From: Flavobacterium sp. SUN052
Lineage (GTDB): Bacteria; Bacteroidota; Bacteroidia; Flavobacteriales; Flavobacteriaceae
Assembly: GCF_028867935.1 (NCBI RefSeq)
Contig: NZ_JAPQNS010000022.1
Coordinates: forward strand, 1 to 64,000
DNA length: 64,000 nucleotides
Reading direction: 5' to 3'
In this document: positions 27,750-37,288 of the stretch, piece by piece
Position numbering within the stretch: position 1 is the first letter of the stretch
Layout of the letters: each line of letters begins with the position of its first letter
Program-made: the position numbers and the translations under genes
Notes under the pieces: model-generated
Told to the model about the DNA's origin: nothing
The model's database searches: none
The model's input: only the letters and a program-made list of their open reading frames with translations

Positions 27750-28132
27750 AACGGTATTTAATCGACAGTTCGGCAGTCAGTAAATACTTGGAAGAGGTCT
27801 TCCCCGAGGCTGGTTTGCGATTTATGGATACCCTATTCGACAAGGAAAGCCTTATTTCCGTCATTACTCAAATTGAATTGCTGAGCTGGAATCCTGCTGA
27901 CGCAGATTTGGAAAGTAAGGTCGCTGTTTTTATTGAGGATTCAGTTGTCCTTAGTTTATCTGATGCAATTGTGTTAGAAACAATCCGTTTGCGACGGAAG
28001 CATAAAATCAAAACACCCGATGCTATTATCGCTGCAACTGCGCTCGTAAACAATTTGGTTGTTGTTACCGACAACGAGCGAGATTTTGATAATATCAAAG
28101 CTCTAAAATGGGTCAACCCAAACCGTCTATAA
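27743..28132 (+). CDS. PIN-domain toxin (VapC-like RNase)
   Basis: A PIN-domain ribonuclease of 129 residues. The acidic active-site residues occur in the usual order: Asp in YLIDSSAVSKY, Glu in ISVITQIELLSW, Asp in IKTPDAIIAATA and Asp in VVVTDNERDFD. The gene starts with GTG 27743 inside the end of the antitoxin gene, so translation is coupled. As in this family, RNA cleavage is expected when antitoxin is lost; the target RNA is unknown. Confidence 0.87.
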   Translation: MVKRYLIDSSAVSKYLEEVFPEAGLRFMDTLFDKESLISVITQIELLSWNPADADLESKVAVFIEDSVVLSLSDAIVLETIRLRRKHKIKTPDAIIAATALVNNLVVVTDNERDFDNIKALKWVNPNRL

Positions 28133-28373
28133 TTGAGTTGTTTTCAAACTAATAGAGAACACCTCCACCTCTCTTCTACACTTTCCCCGATTTTCCAGTT
28201 TTGGTGAGGACAAGTCGACATAAATTTTCTGTTAACACCGAATCAAACCCCCGGTCTTTACGTTCTCTACTTTGCGAATGGGTTATACTTGCAAATGAGT
28301 GATTTTTGCGCCATTTTCGCCATCTTTTTTCTAAATCAACCAACTTCACAAAACCTATGCGCCGGACGAAGGG

Positions 28374-29855
28374 ATGAAAACCTACTATGACCTAATCGAC
28401 CAGACGTTTGAATTCCCCACGCTGGAATTTAAAACGGAGAACGACAATTTGTTGTTCAACAATGTGCCTCTCATGGACATTGTGAAGCAGTACGGAACTC
28501 CCCTGAAACTGACTTACTTACCGAAAATCACGGAACATATTGATCAGGCAAAGTCGCTGTTCAAAAATGCCATGAAGCGGTATAATTACAAAGGGACCTA
28601 CACGTATTGCTACTGTACGAAGTCATCCCACTTCCGGTTTGTACTCGAAGAAGCCCTCAAAAACGGCGTTCACCTCGAAACTTCGTCTGCCTACGATATT
28701 CCCATTATCCGGGAATTACATCGGCTGGGCAAAGTAAATAAGAGTACGTACATCATCGCTAACGGATACAAACGCCCCTTGTACACACAATCGTTGCGGG
28801 AGCTTATTAACGATGGTTTCAATGTAATGCCCATTCTGGACAATCTTAAAGAGATTGAGGCTTATGAAGACGGTATTACTGCCGAAACCGTAAACTTTGG
28901 CATTCGGATTGCTACAGATGAAGAACCAAACTTCGAGTTTTATACCTCGCGGCTTGGTATTCGCTACAGCGACATTAATGAGTTGTACCGGAGCAAAATT
29001 CAGCATAGCAGTAAGTTTAAGCTGAAAATGCTGCACTTCTTCATTAATACGGGCATCAAAGACAGCGCGTATTACTGGAGTGAGTTGAGCCGGTTTATGT
29101 ACAAATATTGTGAACTTCGGAAAATTTGCCCCGATCTCGATTCCATTGATATTGGTGGTGGGTTACCGATTCAGACCTCGTTCCAGTTCACGTATGACTA
29201 CCAGGCCATGATCGATCAGATCGTGGAAAGTATCCAGTGGATCTGTAACAAAAGCAACGTTCCGGTACCGCACATCTTCACAGAGTTTGGCAGTTATACT
29301 GTGGGGGAGAGTGGCGCCGTTATATATGAAGTTATTGACCAGAAGCTCCAAAATGACAAGGAGTTATGGTACATGATTGACGGTTCATTTATTACGCAAT
29401 TGCCCGATTCGTGGGGTTTAGGACAGAAGTATATCATGCTGGCCGTTAACAACTGGGACAATCCGTATCAGAAAGTTAACCTTGGTGGGCTGACGTGCGA
29501 TTCTCACGATTTTTATAATACCGAGGCCCACAGTGCCGACTTGTATCTGCCCATTTTTGAGCAGGAAGCCGAGCGGCAGTATGTTGGTTTCTTCCACACG
29601 GGGGCGTATCAGGAATCGTTGGGTGGTTACGGCGGAATTCAGCATTGTCTGATTCCAGCACCGCAGCACGTAATTGTAGATAAAGACGAAGAAGGCAATC
29701 TGCGTACACGTTTATTTGCACCGGAGCAGAATAGCGAGGTAATGCTCAAAATTTTGGGTTACACCTCCGCAGAACCGGGTCCTACTGAGCTTGACGCTAC
29801 CGAAGAAAGTGAGAAACTTGAGGAACAGGAACCAGAATTAGTAGATAAAGACTAA
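28374..29855 (+). CDS. speA: Arginine decarboxylase-type PLP enzyme (fold III)
   Basis: Decarboxylates arginine to agmatine for polyamine synthesis, judging by its similarity to the Bacteroidota SpeA-like group. It belongs to the alanine-racemase-fold (type III) decarboxylases. The PLP lysine is K83 in YCTKSSHF, followed by VHLETSSAYDIP. IDIGGGLPI supplies the phosphate loop. The C-terminal domain has LGGLTCDSHD with the cross-subunit catalytic Cys. The 493-residue protein is shorter than E. coli SpeA (about 650), as usual in this phylum. Diaminopimelate or ornithine decarboxylation is less likely. It is followed by a tiny lipoprotein gene. Confidence 0.85.
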   Translation: MKTYYDLIDQTFEFPTLEFKTENDNLLFNNVPLMDIVKQYGTPLKLTYLPKITEHIDQAKSLFKNAMKRYNYKGTYTYCYCTKSSHFRFVLEEALKNGVHLETSSAYDIPIIRELHRLGKVNKSTYIIANGYKRPLYTQSLRELINDGFNVMPILDNLKEIEAYEDGITAETVNFGIRIATDEEPNFEFYTSRLGIRYSDINELYRSKIQHSSKFKLKMLHFFINTGIKDSAYYWSELSRFMYKYCELRKICPDLDSIDIGGGLPIQTSFQFTYDYQAMIDQIVESIQWICNKSNVPVPHIFTEFGSYTVGESGAVIYEVIDQKLQNDKELWYMIDGSFITQLPDSWGLGQKYIMLAVNNWDNPYQKVNLGGLTCDSHDFYNTEAHSADLYLPIFEQEAERQYVGFFHTGAYQESLGGYGGIQHCLIPAPQHVIVDKDEEGNLRTRLFAPEQNSEVMLKILGYTSAEPGPTELDATEESEKLEEQEPELVDKD

Positions 29856-29865
29856 CTGCAATACG

Positions 29866-29997
29866 ATGAAAAAGGTATTCACCATTGTTGGCTTACTGGC
29901 CATTTTGACGATGAGTTCTTGTGCCCGCAGAGGAGCTTGTCCGGCTTACGGCAGCGTACAAAAAGCTACTGCTCCAACTACACAGGTCCGGGCGTAG
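29866..29997 (+). CDS. Small lipoprotein, 43 residues
   Basis: ATG 29866 opens a 43-residue frame that begins MKKVFTIVGLLAILTMSSCA, a full signal peptide with a lipobox (SSCA). The rest (RRGACPAYGSVQKATAPTTQ) contains one further Cys. It lies 10 bp after the speA stop on the same strand and just before a terminator at 30015. Short lipoproteins with a C-P motif after the lipid Cys are common in Bacteroidota. Function is unknown, and the co-transcription with speA is an inference from spacing. Confidence 0.7.
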   Translation: MKKVFTIVGLLAILTMSSCARRGACPAYGSVQKATAPTTQVRA

Positions 29998-30014
29998 CAT
30001 TTCGGAATTAAGCA

Positions 30015-30072
30015 AAAACGAGTGAGGGGAAGGTCTTTTCTATTAAAGAAAGATCTTCCCCTCACTCGTTTT
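30015..30072. terminator. Terminator between small lipoprotein gene and gmhB-like gene
   Basis: AAAACGAGTGAGGGGAAGGT (from 30015) pairs with the inverted copy ending at 30072, giving a stem of about 24 bp with one G-U pair. Flanking A and T runs make it bidirectional between converging genes. Confidence 0.85.
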
Positions 30073-30086
30073 GCCTTCAACTGAGC

Positions 30087-30605
30087 TTATGCGTTATCTA
30101 CGATCAAGCGGCTTGCTTCAAGCAGGTCTGCTGCGTACCGGTCATTTTCGTGCGTTTGCGCACTATTCGGCATGATACGCATGGTGCGCACCCCTACCCG
30201 CCGACCGGCTTGCATATCACGTAAGGTATCACCAAACATCCACGAGTTTTCGGGATCGATGTTGTATTTGGCAATTGCCTTTTCAAGCATAAGCGAATCA
30301 GGCTTACGCAAAAGTGATCGTGTATCGTAGTCGGGGTGGTGCGGGCAATAATATATATCGTCGATGATATTACCACAGTGGTTTTGTAGATGATCAAAGC
30401 ACCGCATCACATCGTCGCGGGTATAAAGCCCCTTGGCGATGCCTGCCTGATTCGTAATTACAATCAGCATATAACCAGCCTGTTTGAGCATCTGGAGTCC
30501 CTCAGCTACACCCTGAGGTATAACCATATCTTCGACCCGATAGACATAGTCTGAACGGTCTTCGTTTAGCACCCCATCACGATCAAGAAAAATGCATTTA
30601 TTCAT
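30087..30605 (-). CDS. gmhB: D-glycero-D-manno-heptose 1,7-bisphosphate phosphatase-like HAD protein
   Basis: A HAD-IIIA phosphatase of 172 residues, matching GmhB of the ADP-heptose pathway for lipopolysaccharide core. HAD motif I is FLDRDGVLNED, motif II is IVITNQAGIAKG and motifs III/IV include SLMLEKAIAKY and MFGDTLRDMQAG. GmhB proteins usually hold zinc in a loop of four ligands: here CPHH is present (YYCPHHPDYD), but the following C-x-C pair is missing (TRSLLRKP). The zinc site is therefore incomplete, and the exact substrate is less certain. It may instead act on another bisphosphate. Confidence 0.8.
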   Translation of the reverse strand: MNKCIFLDRDGVLNEDRSDYVYRVEDMVIPQGVAEGLQMLKQAGYMLIVITNQAGIAKGLYTRDDVMRCFDHLQNHCGNIIDDIYYCPHHPDYDTRSLLRKPDSLMLEKAIAKYNIDPENSWMFGDTLRDMQAGRRVGVRTMRIMPNSAQTHENDRYAADLLEASRLIVDNA

Positions 30606-30719
30606 ATGAAAAGAAAGGGATCAACCTGTACTGCAAAATAAGCAATTCTCAGAACAATCATTGCGGTTAAAATGCAATTTTTTATTGAAAGGGTTTTACA
30701 TATGAGCTTTCCGAGAGTA

Positions 30720-32066
30720 CTAAACCATCTCATTCTTAACCATGTATTCTTCAGTAAGCTTGTCATCTTTCCGGATAAAGGGCCGGATAATAAGCCGAGT
30801 ACCTCGCTGATACGTAAAGAATCGATAAATCCAGTTGCTCAATACCACCAATTTGCTGCGGAAGCCAATCAGGTAAAAAATGTGGACGAAAAGCCACGTT
30901 GCCCAAGCCATAAAACCGCCAAGGTGAACACCACCCGGTAAATCAGCCACGGCACGGTTACGGCCAACAATAGCCAAATTACCCTTATTAAAATAGCGAA
31001 ATGGCTCTAGTTCTCGGTTGCGCACCAGTTGCCCAAGGTTCTTGGCCAGGCGTTCACCCTGCTGTATTGCTGGTTGGGCTACTCCAGGGTGCCCGTTCGG
31101 AAAGTCGGGATCTCCCCCTTTCATATAAGCAATGTCGCCGATAGCATAAATATCCGACATGCCCTGCACTTGGTTGAATTCATTAACCAGTATCCGACCT
31201 TTTTCGATGCTTTCTTTGGGTACGCCGTCAATCATTGCACCCATCACACCTGCCGCCCAAATTAGTGTTTGGGTTTTGATCTGCTCACCGTTTTTCAGCA
31301 CCACAGTCTGGCCATCATACGAATCAACCAGAGTCTTCAGTTTAATCTCGATACCCAGTTCTTCTAGATAACCGTGGGTCGTTTTGCTCGATTCAACATC
31401 CATTGGCGGCAACACCCGGTCAAGGCCTTCGACAAGGTAAATGTTCATTTTAGAGAAATCGAGCCCCGGATAGTCATTGGGCAGTACGTGCTTGCGCATC
31501 TCGGCAATAGAGCCTGCCATTTCGACGCCTGTTGGCCCACCACCAACAATCACAAAATTCAACAGCGACTGCTGCATCTCTGGGTCGCGCGTAATGCTGG
31601 CTTGCTCGAAACACTGCAACAACTGGCTACGAAGATTGAGCGCGTCGGTCATTTGTTTCAGCGGAAAAGCATATTGTTGAATTTGCTTGTTACCGAAAAA
31701 ATTACTCTTCGATCCGGCAGCAATCACCAGATAATCATAATGAAGATCGCCAATGAGCGTTTTCACCGATTTCTCAACCGGGTCGACACCCGTAACCCGC
31801 ACAAGCCGAAAATGAAAATCGTCTTTATCGTCGAATAGCTTGCGGAGGGGTTCGGCAATAGAATCAGGTTCCAGGCCCGCCGTGGCTACTTGATACAATA
31901 GAGGCCAGAAAGCATGGTAATTCTGTTTGTCGAACAGAACAACCTGAAAATCGCGACTATCTAAGTTTTTGGCAACATTGATTCCGCCAAAACCACCGCC
32001 GATAATAACGACACGTTTTTTAGTGGTTGTGGGGACATTGAGGGAAAGTTTATCAAATTCTAACAT
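30720..32066 (-). CDS. ndh: Type II NADH dehydrogenase (NDH-2)
   Basis: A single-subunit, non-proton-pumping NADH:quinone oxidoreductase, bound to the inner face of the membrane. The FAD-binding loop is VVIIGGGFGGINVAKNL near residue 19, with a second dinucleotide loop (VIVGGGPTGVEMAG near 160) for NADH and GDIAYM near the C-terminal FAD site. AWATWLFVHIFYLIGF and the following helix provide the membrane-associating C terminus. The 448-residue length is usual. The organism thus has both complex I genes and NDH-2 in this window. Confidence 0.93.
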   Translation of the reverse strand: MLEFDKLSLNVPTTTKKRVVIIGGGFGGINVAKNLDSRDFQVVLFDKQNYHAFWPLLYQVATAGLEPDSIAEPLRKLFDDKDDFHFRLVRVTGVDPVEKSVKTLIGDLHYDYLVIAAGSKSNFFGNKQIQQYAFPLKQMTDALNLRSQLLQCFEQASITRDPEMQQSLLNFVIVGGGPTGVEMAGSIAEMRKHVLPNDYPGLDFSKMNIYLVEGLDRVLPPMDVESSKTTHGYLEELGIEIKLKTLVDSYDGQTVVLKNGEQIKTQTLIWAAGVMGAMIDGVPKESIEKGRILVNEFNQVQGMSDIYAIGDIAYMKGGDPDFPNGHPGVAQPAIQQGERLAKNLGQLVRNRELEPFRYFNKGNLAIVGRNRAVADLPGGVHLGGFMAWATWLFVHIFYLIGFRSKLVVLSNWIYRFFTYQRGTRLIIRPFIRKDDKLTEEYMVKNEMV

Positions 32067-32285
32067 GACCTTGCGCTGTTTATCAAACCGTTGAGTTTCG
32101 TATATTCCTTACCCACATCAAGCAGTATTGTTTATAATACAACAAAAAATGGCGGTGAAGTGTGCAAAAACACTATCTTATACTGTACTAGCGTTTTTGT
32201 TAAAGCGAGTTAATTTTTGGTCTTTCCTATCGTTTCGTTCCAACCAAACTCTCGCTTTTATACTCCTTCCGTAAACACTCGTCTA

Positions 32286-34805
32286 ATGAGATTACGCTAC
32301 CCCTTTTTTTTAGTCTTATCCTGTATCACCCATATTACTCTTGCACAGACGCCTACTCCCGTTGGCAGAACTTCAGGAACACAGTCTCAACCCGGCGTAT
32401 CAGTCACGACACGGCCAGTTAATACGAAAGCTATTGCCACGCGGTCGGTCGCAACCGTTAGCGGTTATGTACGGGAAGCGGGCAGCCAGGAAGCCCTGAT
32501 TGGTGTAAACGTTTTTTTACCGGGGACCTCTACCGGCACCACAACAAATACGTATGGTTTTTATTCCCTTACATTACCGGTTCAGGATAGTGTTCGACTA
32601 GCCTATTCATTTGTAGGCTACGATGCCGTTCTACGGACTCTTCCGTTCCAAAAAGATCAACAAGTAAGTGTGACTCTCAAGCCCGGTAAAGAGCTGACCG
32701 AGGTAACGGTTACGTCGAGCCGGATTGAGGAAAAAGTGAGCGACTCTCCCCAGATGAGTCAGATCGATATTCCTGTTTCACAGATTAAAAAAATTCCGGC
32801 TTTTCTGGGCGAAAAAGACGTGCTGAAAGTCCTGCAACTAATGCCGGGGGTGCAGAAAGGCTCTGAAGGCAGCACAGGAATATATGTGCGGGGCGGTGGT
32901 CCCGACCAGAACCTGATTATTCTGGACGACGCCATCGTGTACAATGCCAATCACCTGTTCGGATTCTTTTCGGTATTCAATGGCGACGCCCTCAAAAGTG
33001 TAGAGCTGACCAAAGGTGGTTTTCCCGCCCGTTTCGGCGGGCGATTATCATCGGTAATCGATCTGAATATGAAAGATGGAAACCGCGAAAAACTGCATGG
33101 CGAGGGCGGAATTGGCCTGATTTCGTCGCGACTCACCTTGGAAGGGCCATTGACAAAGAACCGAAAAGGGTCATTCTTAGTGTCGGCCCGTAGAACCTAC
33201 CTCGACGTGGTGGCGGCTCCCCTGATTCGGGCTCAGAGCGACGGCCAGACCAGCGCGGGTTATTATTTCTACGACCTCAACGCAAAAGCTAACTACGACC
33301 TCGGCCAGAAAGATAAAGTTTATTTGAGTGGATATTTTGGGCGCGACCGATTTTATGCCAAAGACACCGGAACCAACACCGACGGTACCGACGTGGGCTT
33401 AGGCTGGGGTAACGCTACGGGAACGCTTCGTTGGAACCACCTTTTTTCGCAACAGCTGTTCTCTAATCTCTCCCTGATCTACAGCGATTATAAATTCCAG
33501 ATTTCGTCGGATGAACGCAGCCGGACTAGCACCGACCAGTTTTCGTTGCGTTACAATTCGGGAATTCGAGATTTCTCACTGAAGTACGACTTCGATTTTT
33601 ATCCTAATCCGCAGCACTCGCTCCGGTTTGGCGCTCAAACGATTCAGCACCGGTTTACGCCCAGCGCCATTGTTCTGAAAAACGTGGGAGACGCCCAGTT
33701 TTCTCGGAACATCGACAATATCGATGTGCTCGAATCAGGTGTTTATGTCGAAGATACGTGGCGGCCTAACGCTCTATGGCGGCTCAATGGTGGCCTTCGC
33801 CTAAGTCACTTTATCCAAAAACAAACCAGTTACGTGCGACCCGAACCGCGTTTATCGGTGGCCTATATGCTCAAGCCGGACCTTTCGCTGAAGGGCTCGT
33901 ATGCGCTTATGAACCAATATGTACACCTGCTCTCTAACACGGGCATTGGTCTCCCTACCGATCTATGGGTGCCAACCACGGCCCGAATCAAACCCCAGCA
34001 ATCGGAGCAGGTTGCAGCCGGTATAGCTAAAGACTTCAACAAGTCAGGTTTATCGTTGACGGTTGAAGGGTATTACAAGACCATGAAAAATATCATCAAC
34101 TACAGCGAGGGAGCCAGTTTTTTGTTGATTGGCGATCCTACTTCTGCCGAACAGGTCAGTTGGGAAGATAACGTGACCTCTGGAAAAGGTTGGTCATACG
34201 GTACGGAGGTATTGCTTCAAAAAAAGGCGGGTCGCTTTTCAGGCTGGGCAGGATACACGCTCTCCTGGACTCAGTGGCAATTCCCCGAACTCAACGGAGG
34301 CCGCAAATTTTATCCCCGCTATGATCGGCGGCACGACGTTTCGCTGGTTGGCATCTACGAACTGAGCAAACGTATTACACTGTCTGCCACGTGGATTTAC
34401 GGCACTGGCAACGCGCTCACTGTTCCCCAGGCAGAGTACCGGGCGTATAGGCATCAGCCGGGCATTCGTGGCACCGGGGTCAGCCCTACCGGCACGAAGG
34501 CCATCATCGCCGGTTTGTTCGATTTTGGGCCACGAGTAAGCGACTACGGCACCGAAAAAAACTCATTTCGAGCTGAGGCTTACCACCGCATGGATTTTGG
34601 TATCCAGTTTCACAAGCAGAAAAAGCGGCATGAGCGGACCTGGGAGTTCAGTTTTTATAATCTCTACAACCGACGTAATCCGTTCTTCTATCAGATCGAA
34701 ACCGTCACCGAAGGAACAGCGCCTAACCAAACGTCGCGAACGGGTTTATTTCGATATTCGGTATTCCCAATCGTACCAGCGTTTAGCTATAATTTCAAAT
34801 TTTAA
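32286..34805 (+). CDS. TonB-dependent outer-membrane receptor
   Basis: The protein (839 residues from ATG 32286) has a signal peptide ending near THITLAQTP and then a carboxypeptidase-regulatory-like domain (VSGYVREAGSQEALIGVNV). A TonB plug follows (LMPGVQKGSEGSTGIYVRGG, LIILDDAIVYNANHLFG) and a 22-stranded-type barrel ending in FSYNFKF. It lacks the extra SusC signatures and its partner is a DUF4249 lipoprotein, not SusD, so it belongs to the receptor/DUF4249 pairs whose ligand is unknown. I used ATG 32286; the earlier in-frame codon at 32217 gives a non-signal N terminus. Confidence 0.92.
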   Translation: MRLRYPFFLVLSCITHITLAQTPTPVGRTSGTQSQPGVSVTTRPVNTKAIATRSVATVSGYVREAGSQEALIGVNVFLPGTSTGTTTNTYGFYSLTLPVQDSVRLAYSFVGYDAVLRTLPFQKDQQVSVTLKPGKELTEVTVTSSRIEEKVSDSPQMSQIDIPVSQIKKIPAFLGEKDVLKVLQLMPGVQKGSEGSTGIYVRGGGPDQNLIILDDAIVYNANHLFGFFSVFNGDALKSVELTKGGFPARFGGRLSSVIDLNMKDGNREKLHGEGGIGLISSRLTLEGPLTKNRKGSFLVSARRTYLDVVAAPLIRAQSDGQTSAGYYFYDLNAKANYDLGQKDKVYLSGYFGRDRFYAKDTGTNTDGTDVGLGWGNATGTLRWNHLFSQQLFSNLSLIYSDYKFQISSDERSRTSTDQFSLRYNSGIRDFSLKYDFDFYPNPQHSLRFGAQTIQHRFTPSAIVLKNVGDAQFSRNIDNIDVLESGVYVEDTWRPNALWRLNGGLRLSHFIQKQTSYVRPEPRLSVAYMLKPDLSLKGSYALMNQYVHLLSNTGIGLPTDLWVPTTARIKPQQSEQVAAGIAKDFNKSGLSLTVEGYYKTMKNIINYSEGASFLLIGDPTSAEQVSWEDNVTSGKGWSYGTEVLLQKKAGRFSGWAGYTLSWTQWQFPELNGGRKFYPRYDRRHDVSLVGIYELSKRITLSATWIYGTGNALTVPQAEYRAYRHQPGIRGTGVSPTGTKAIIAGLFDFGPRVSDYGTEKNSFRAEAYHRMDFGIQFHKQKKRHERTWEFSFYNLYNRRNPFFYQIETVTEGTAPNQTSRTGLFRYSVFPIVPAFSYNFKF

Positions 34806-34817
34806 TTCATTCACGCC

Positions 34818-35852
34818 ATGAAATTAATAGCCAGTTTTCTCCTGTTCGCCTGTCTCTCATTCTTACTATTTTCCTGCGACAGTCTTCGCAACGAGGTCGA
34901 CCCAGACCGGATTAACAAAGGAGCAGAAAAGTTAGTGGTTGTCGGGTTTATATCTCCTCAAGATTCTGTTTTGGCCGTGCAGGTAAGTTTATCGGTGCCC
35001 GTTTTAGGGCAGGCCAACACGATTCGCGATGTCTCTGATGCCACTGTCACCATCAGCAACGGGACGCGGTTTGTAGCTTTGCGCTATGCCGCCAATTTCA
35101 ACAAGCAGGGGGTCAATTTGTACTGGGCCGCCACTCGCGACTTTCCCGTTGTAGTCGGGCAAACCTATATCTTGACCGTCGAAACGTCGAATGGGCAGAA
35201 AGCCACTAGTCAATGTACGGTTCCTGCTCGTGCTCCTATGCCTGAGTTGCTGCTCGATTCAGCCGTGGTAAGCAGAGGTTATACAGTTGGGGCAAACGGC
35301 CGACAGGATAATTACACGAAGGAATATACAGTGCGTGTGCGGTGGTTCGATCTGGGTGGTCAGCGCAATTTTTACCGGGTGGCAGGCTTGTTTCAATACC
35401 AGGCAACACCCCCAGCCAACTCGACAGCCGTGAACACAGTTATTACCCAGACCGTATCGTTTAACGACGATTTTTCCAACAGCGGAACTAAGGCCGACTC
35501 CCCCAGCACAGACGGGGGTTTACTTTCGTCCCGAGAAAGTGTCTTCTATCAGCCTACTCAGAATACCATTATCTCCGGTCCAACTGGAACGACTATAGCG
35601 AATCAACCTGGTTTCAGTCAGGCCGACGCCAGTCAACTACAATTAGGTAAGCTCCTTCGTTTTGGCGAACTCACTATTTCGCTGCTTCATACCGACGAAA
35701 CGTATTATCGGTATCACGACGCCATCTCCAGACAACAAGATGCAGGAGACAATCCTTTTGCAGAGCCCGTTCAAATTCCAACCAACATCACAGGTGGTCT
35801 CGGCTGCTTCGCGGGCTACAATCGAAGTGTTGTTGTGTTAAGGGTAAAATAA
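34818..35852 (+). CDS. DUF4249 lipoprotein (receptor partner)
   Basis: The 344-residue protein has a signal peptide with lipobox LLFSCDSL (lipidated C20), followed by VVVGFISPQDSVLAVQVSLS, DATVTISNG and TYILTVETSNGQKA, all typical of DUF4249. These lipoproteins sit on the outer membrane and are nearly always encoded next to a TonB receptor, as here 12 bp downstream. A role as surface lid or ligand-binding partner is inferred by analogy with SusD. A long terminator hairpin closes the operon. Confidence 0.88.
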   Translation: MKLIASFLLFACLSFLLFSCDSLRNEVDPDRINKGAEKLVVVGFISPQDSVLAVQVSLSVPVLGQANTIRDVSDATVTISNGTRFVALRYAANFNKQGVNLYWAATRDFPVVVGQTYILTVETSNGQKATSQCTVPARAPMPELLLDSAVVSRGYTVGANGRQDNYTKEYTVRVRWFDLGGQRNFYRVAGLFQYQATPPANSTAVNTVITQTVSFNDDFSNSGTKADSPSTDGGLLSSRESVFYQPTQNTIISGPTGTTIANQPGFSQADASQLQLGKLLRFGELTISLLHTDETYYRYHDAISRQQDAGDNPFAEPVQIPTNITGGLGCFAGYNRSVVVLRVK

Positions 35853-35920
35853 AAGAAAAACGGCGAGTGGAGACAGAAGCGACTATAGTTGCTTTTCTGT
35901 CTCCACTCGCCGTTTTTCTT
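35853..35920. terminator. Long bidirectional terminator hairpin
   Basis: AAGAAAAACGGCGAGTGGAG (from 35853) pairs with the inverted copy ending at 35920, a stem of about 30 bp with one or two mismatches. It lies between the DUF4249 gene and the converging aroA-type gene. Confidence 0.88.
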
Positions 35921-35930
35921 TACTCCTAAT

Positions 35931-37028
35931 TTATACCGCTTGACTGTTCATAATCTCCGTCTGCTTCCGAATCGATTCCATGTGGATGATTTTGTAAATC
36001 TCTTCCACGAGTTCGGGGTACAGATTGAGTTTTTTACCCAGTTCAGTACGAGTTTTCAGAATTTCTTTCCAACGTTCAGGCTGGAATAGTGTCACGTTAT
36101 TGTCGCGTTTGTACTCGGCCAGCCGCTCAACAAGGGCCATCCGTGCTCCCAACATCTCTACAATCTGCCGATCAACATTGTCGATGTTCCGGCGTGATTG
36201 CTCAACAAAACTCTGGAACTCAATATTTGCTGACTCAACCTGCCGAATTTGAAGGTGCTCCAGCATTTCGCCAAAAGCGGCTGGCGTTAACTGCTGAGCC
36301 GCATCACTCCACGCTTTGTCAGGGTCGATGTGCGATTCAACAATCAGACCATCGTAGTTGAGGTCCATCGCCATTTGAGCCAGTTCGTTCAGGTAAGCGC
36401 GCTTACCTGCCATGTGGCTTGGATCACCAATAAGTGGCAATTCCGGGAAAATAGACTTCAATTCAATAGCCATTTGCCACATCGGAACGTTCCGATATTT
36501 GCTGGCTTCGCCAGTAGCAAAGCCCCGGTGAATGGCTCCCAACTTAGTGATACCCGCTCCGGCAATCCGCTCAAACGCACCTACCCAAAGAGCCAGGTCG
36601 GGGTTTACTGGGTTTTTTACCAGCACAGGAACGTCAACACCCCGTAAAGCATCAGCAATTTCCTGCACGTTGAACGGGTTAACGGTTGTACGAGCACCTA
36701 CCCACAGAATATCGACACCATATTTCAGGGCCAATTCAATGTGCTCAGGTGTAGCTACTTCCACCGCAAACGGCAAACCCGTCTCGGCTTTGGCCCGTTG
36801 AATCCAGGGCAGGGCCTTTTCGCCCATTCCTTCAAAACTACCCGGACGAGTGCGGGGCTTCCAAACACCCGCACGAATCACGTGGACGGCGTTCAGTTCT
36901 TTCAACTGGCGAGCGGTCTCCACAAGTTGATCTTCGGTTTCCGCACTACACGGTCCAGCAATAATCAACGGCTTCCCATCGGTCTGTATCCACGACGACA
37001 GCGGCTCAACAACTAATTCAGGCTTCAT
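35931..37028 (-). CDS. aroF: Bifunctional DAHP synthase / chorismate mutase
   Basis: Fuses two steps of aromatic amino-acid synthesis. Residues ~1-260 are a type I-beta DAHP synthase with IAGPCSAE, VIRAGVWKPRTRPGSFEG, LWVGARTTVNPF and GDPSHMAGKR, which condenses PEP and erythrose 4-phosphate. Residues ~265-360 are an AroQ-type chorismate mutase (RRNIDNVDRQIVEMLGARM, then YKRDNNVTLFQPERWKEIL). In related fusions the mutase domain also acts as the feedback-regulatory part. The order synthase-then-mutase is the Bacteroidota form. Gene name is tentative. Confidence 0.9.
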   Translation of the reverse strand: MKPELVVEPLSSWIQTDGKPLIIAGPCSAETEDQLVETARQLKELNAVHVIRAGVWKPRTRPGSFEGMGEKALPWIQRAKAETGLPFAVEVATPEHIELALKYGVDILWVGARTTVNPFNVQEIADALRGVDVPVLVKNPVNPDLALWVGAFERIAGAGITKLGAIHRGFATGEASKYRNVPMWQMAIELKSIFPELPLIGDPSHMAGKRAYLNELAQMAMDLNYDGLIVESHIDPDKAWSDAAQQLTPAAFGEMLEHLQIRQVESANIEFQSFVEQSRRNIDNVDRQIVEMLGARMALVERLAEYKRDNNVTLFQPERWKEILKTRTELGKKLNLYPELVEEIYKIIHMESIRKQTEIMNSQAV

Positions 37029-37288
37029 AACAGGCTTTATTCACTGGTTAGTACAATACTCTATCGGGAACTTTTGATTTAAAAATGTGGTATATTTGCA
37101 ACCGAACTCCTCTAAAAAGGGAGGACAAAGATACTGGTCAAAAGCTGATTTTTAATTTGTTGACGAAGATTTTGGCCTTATTCCTAACCAACCGTGCTTG
37201 ACTTTGTTGTTTTATCTAACACAACGTTCTGGATTGGTGCCGGAGCGTTTAACTTTCGCGTTTGTGCCCAGCAAAATGGGCTTACACT

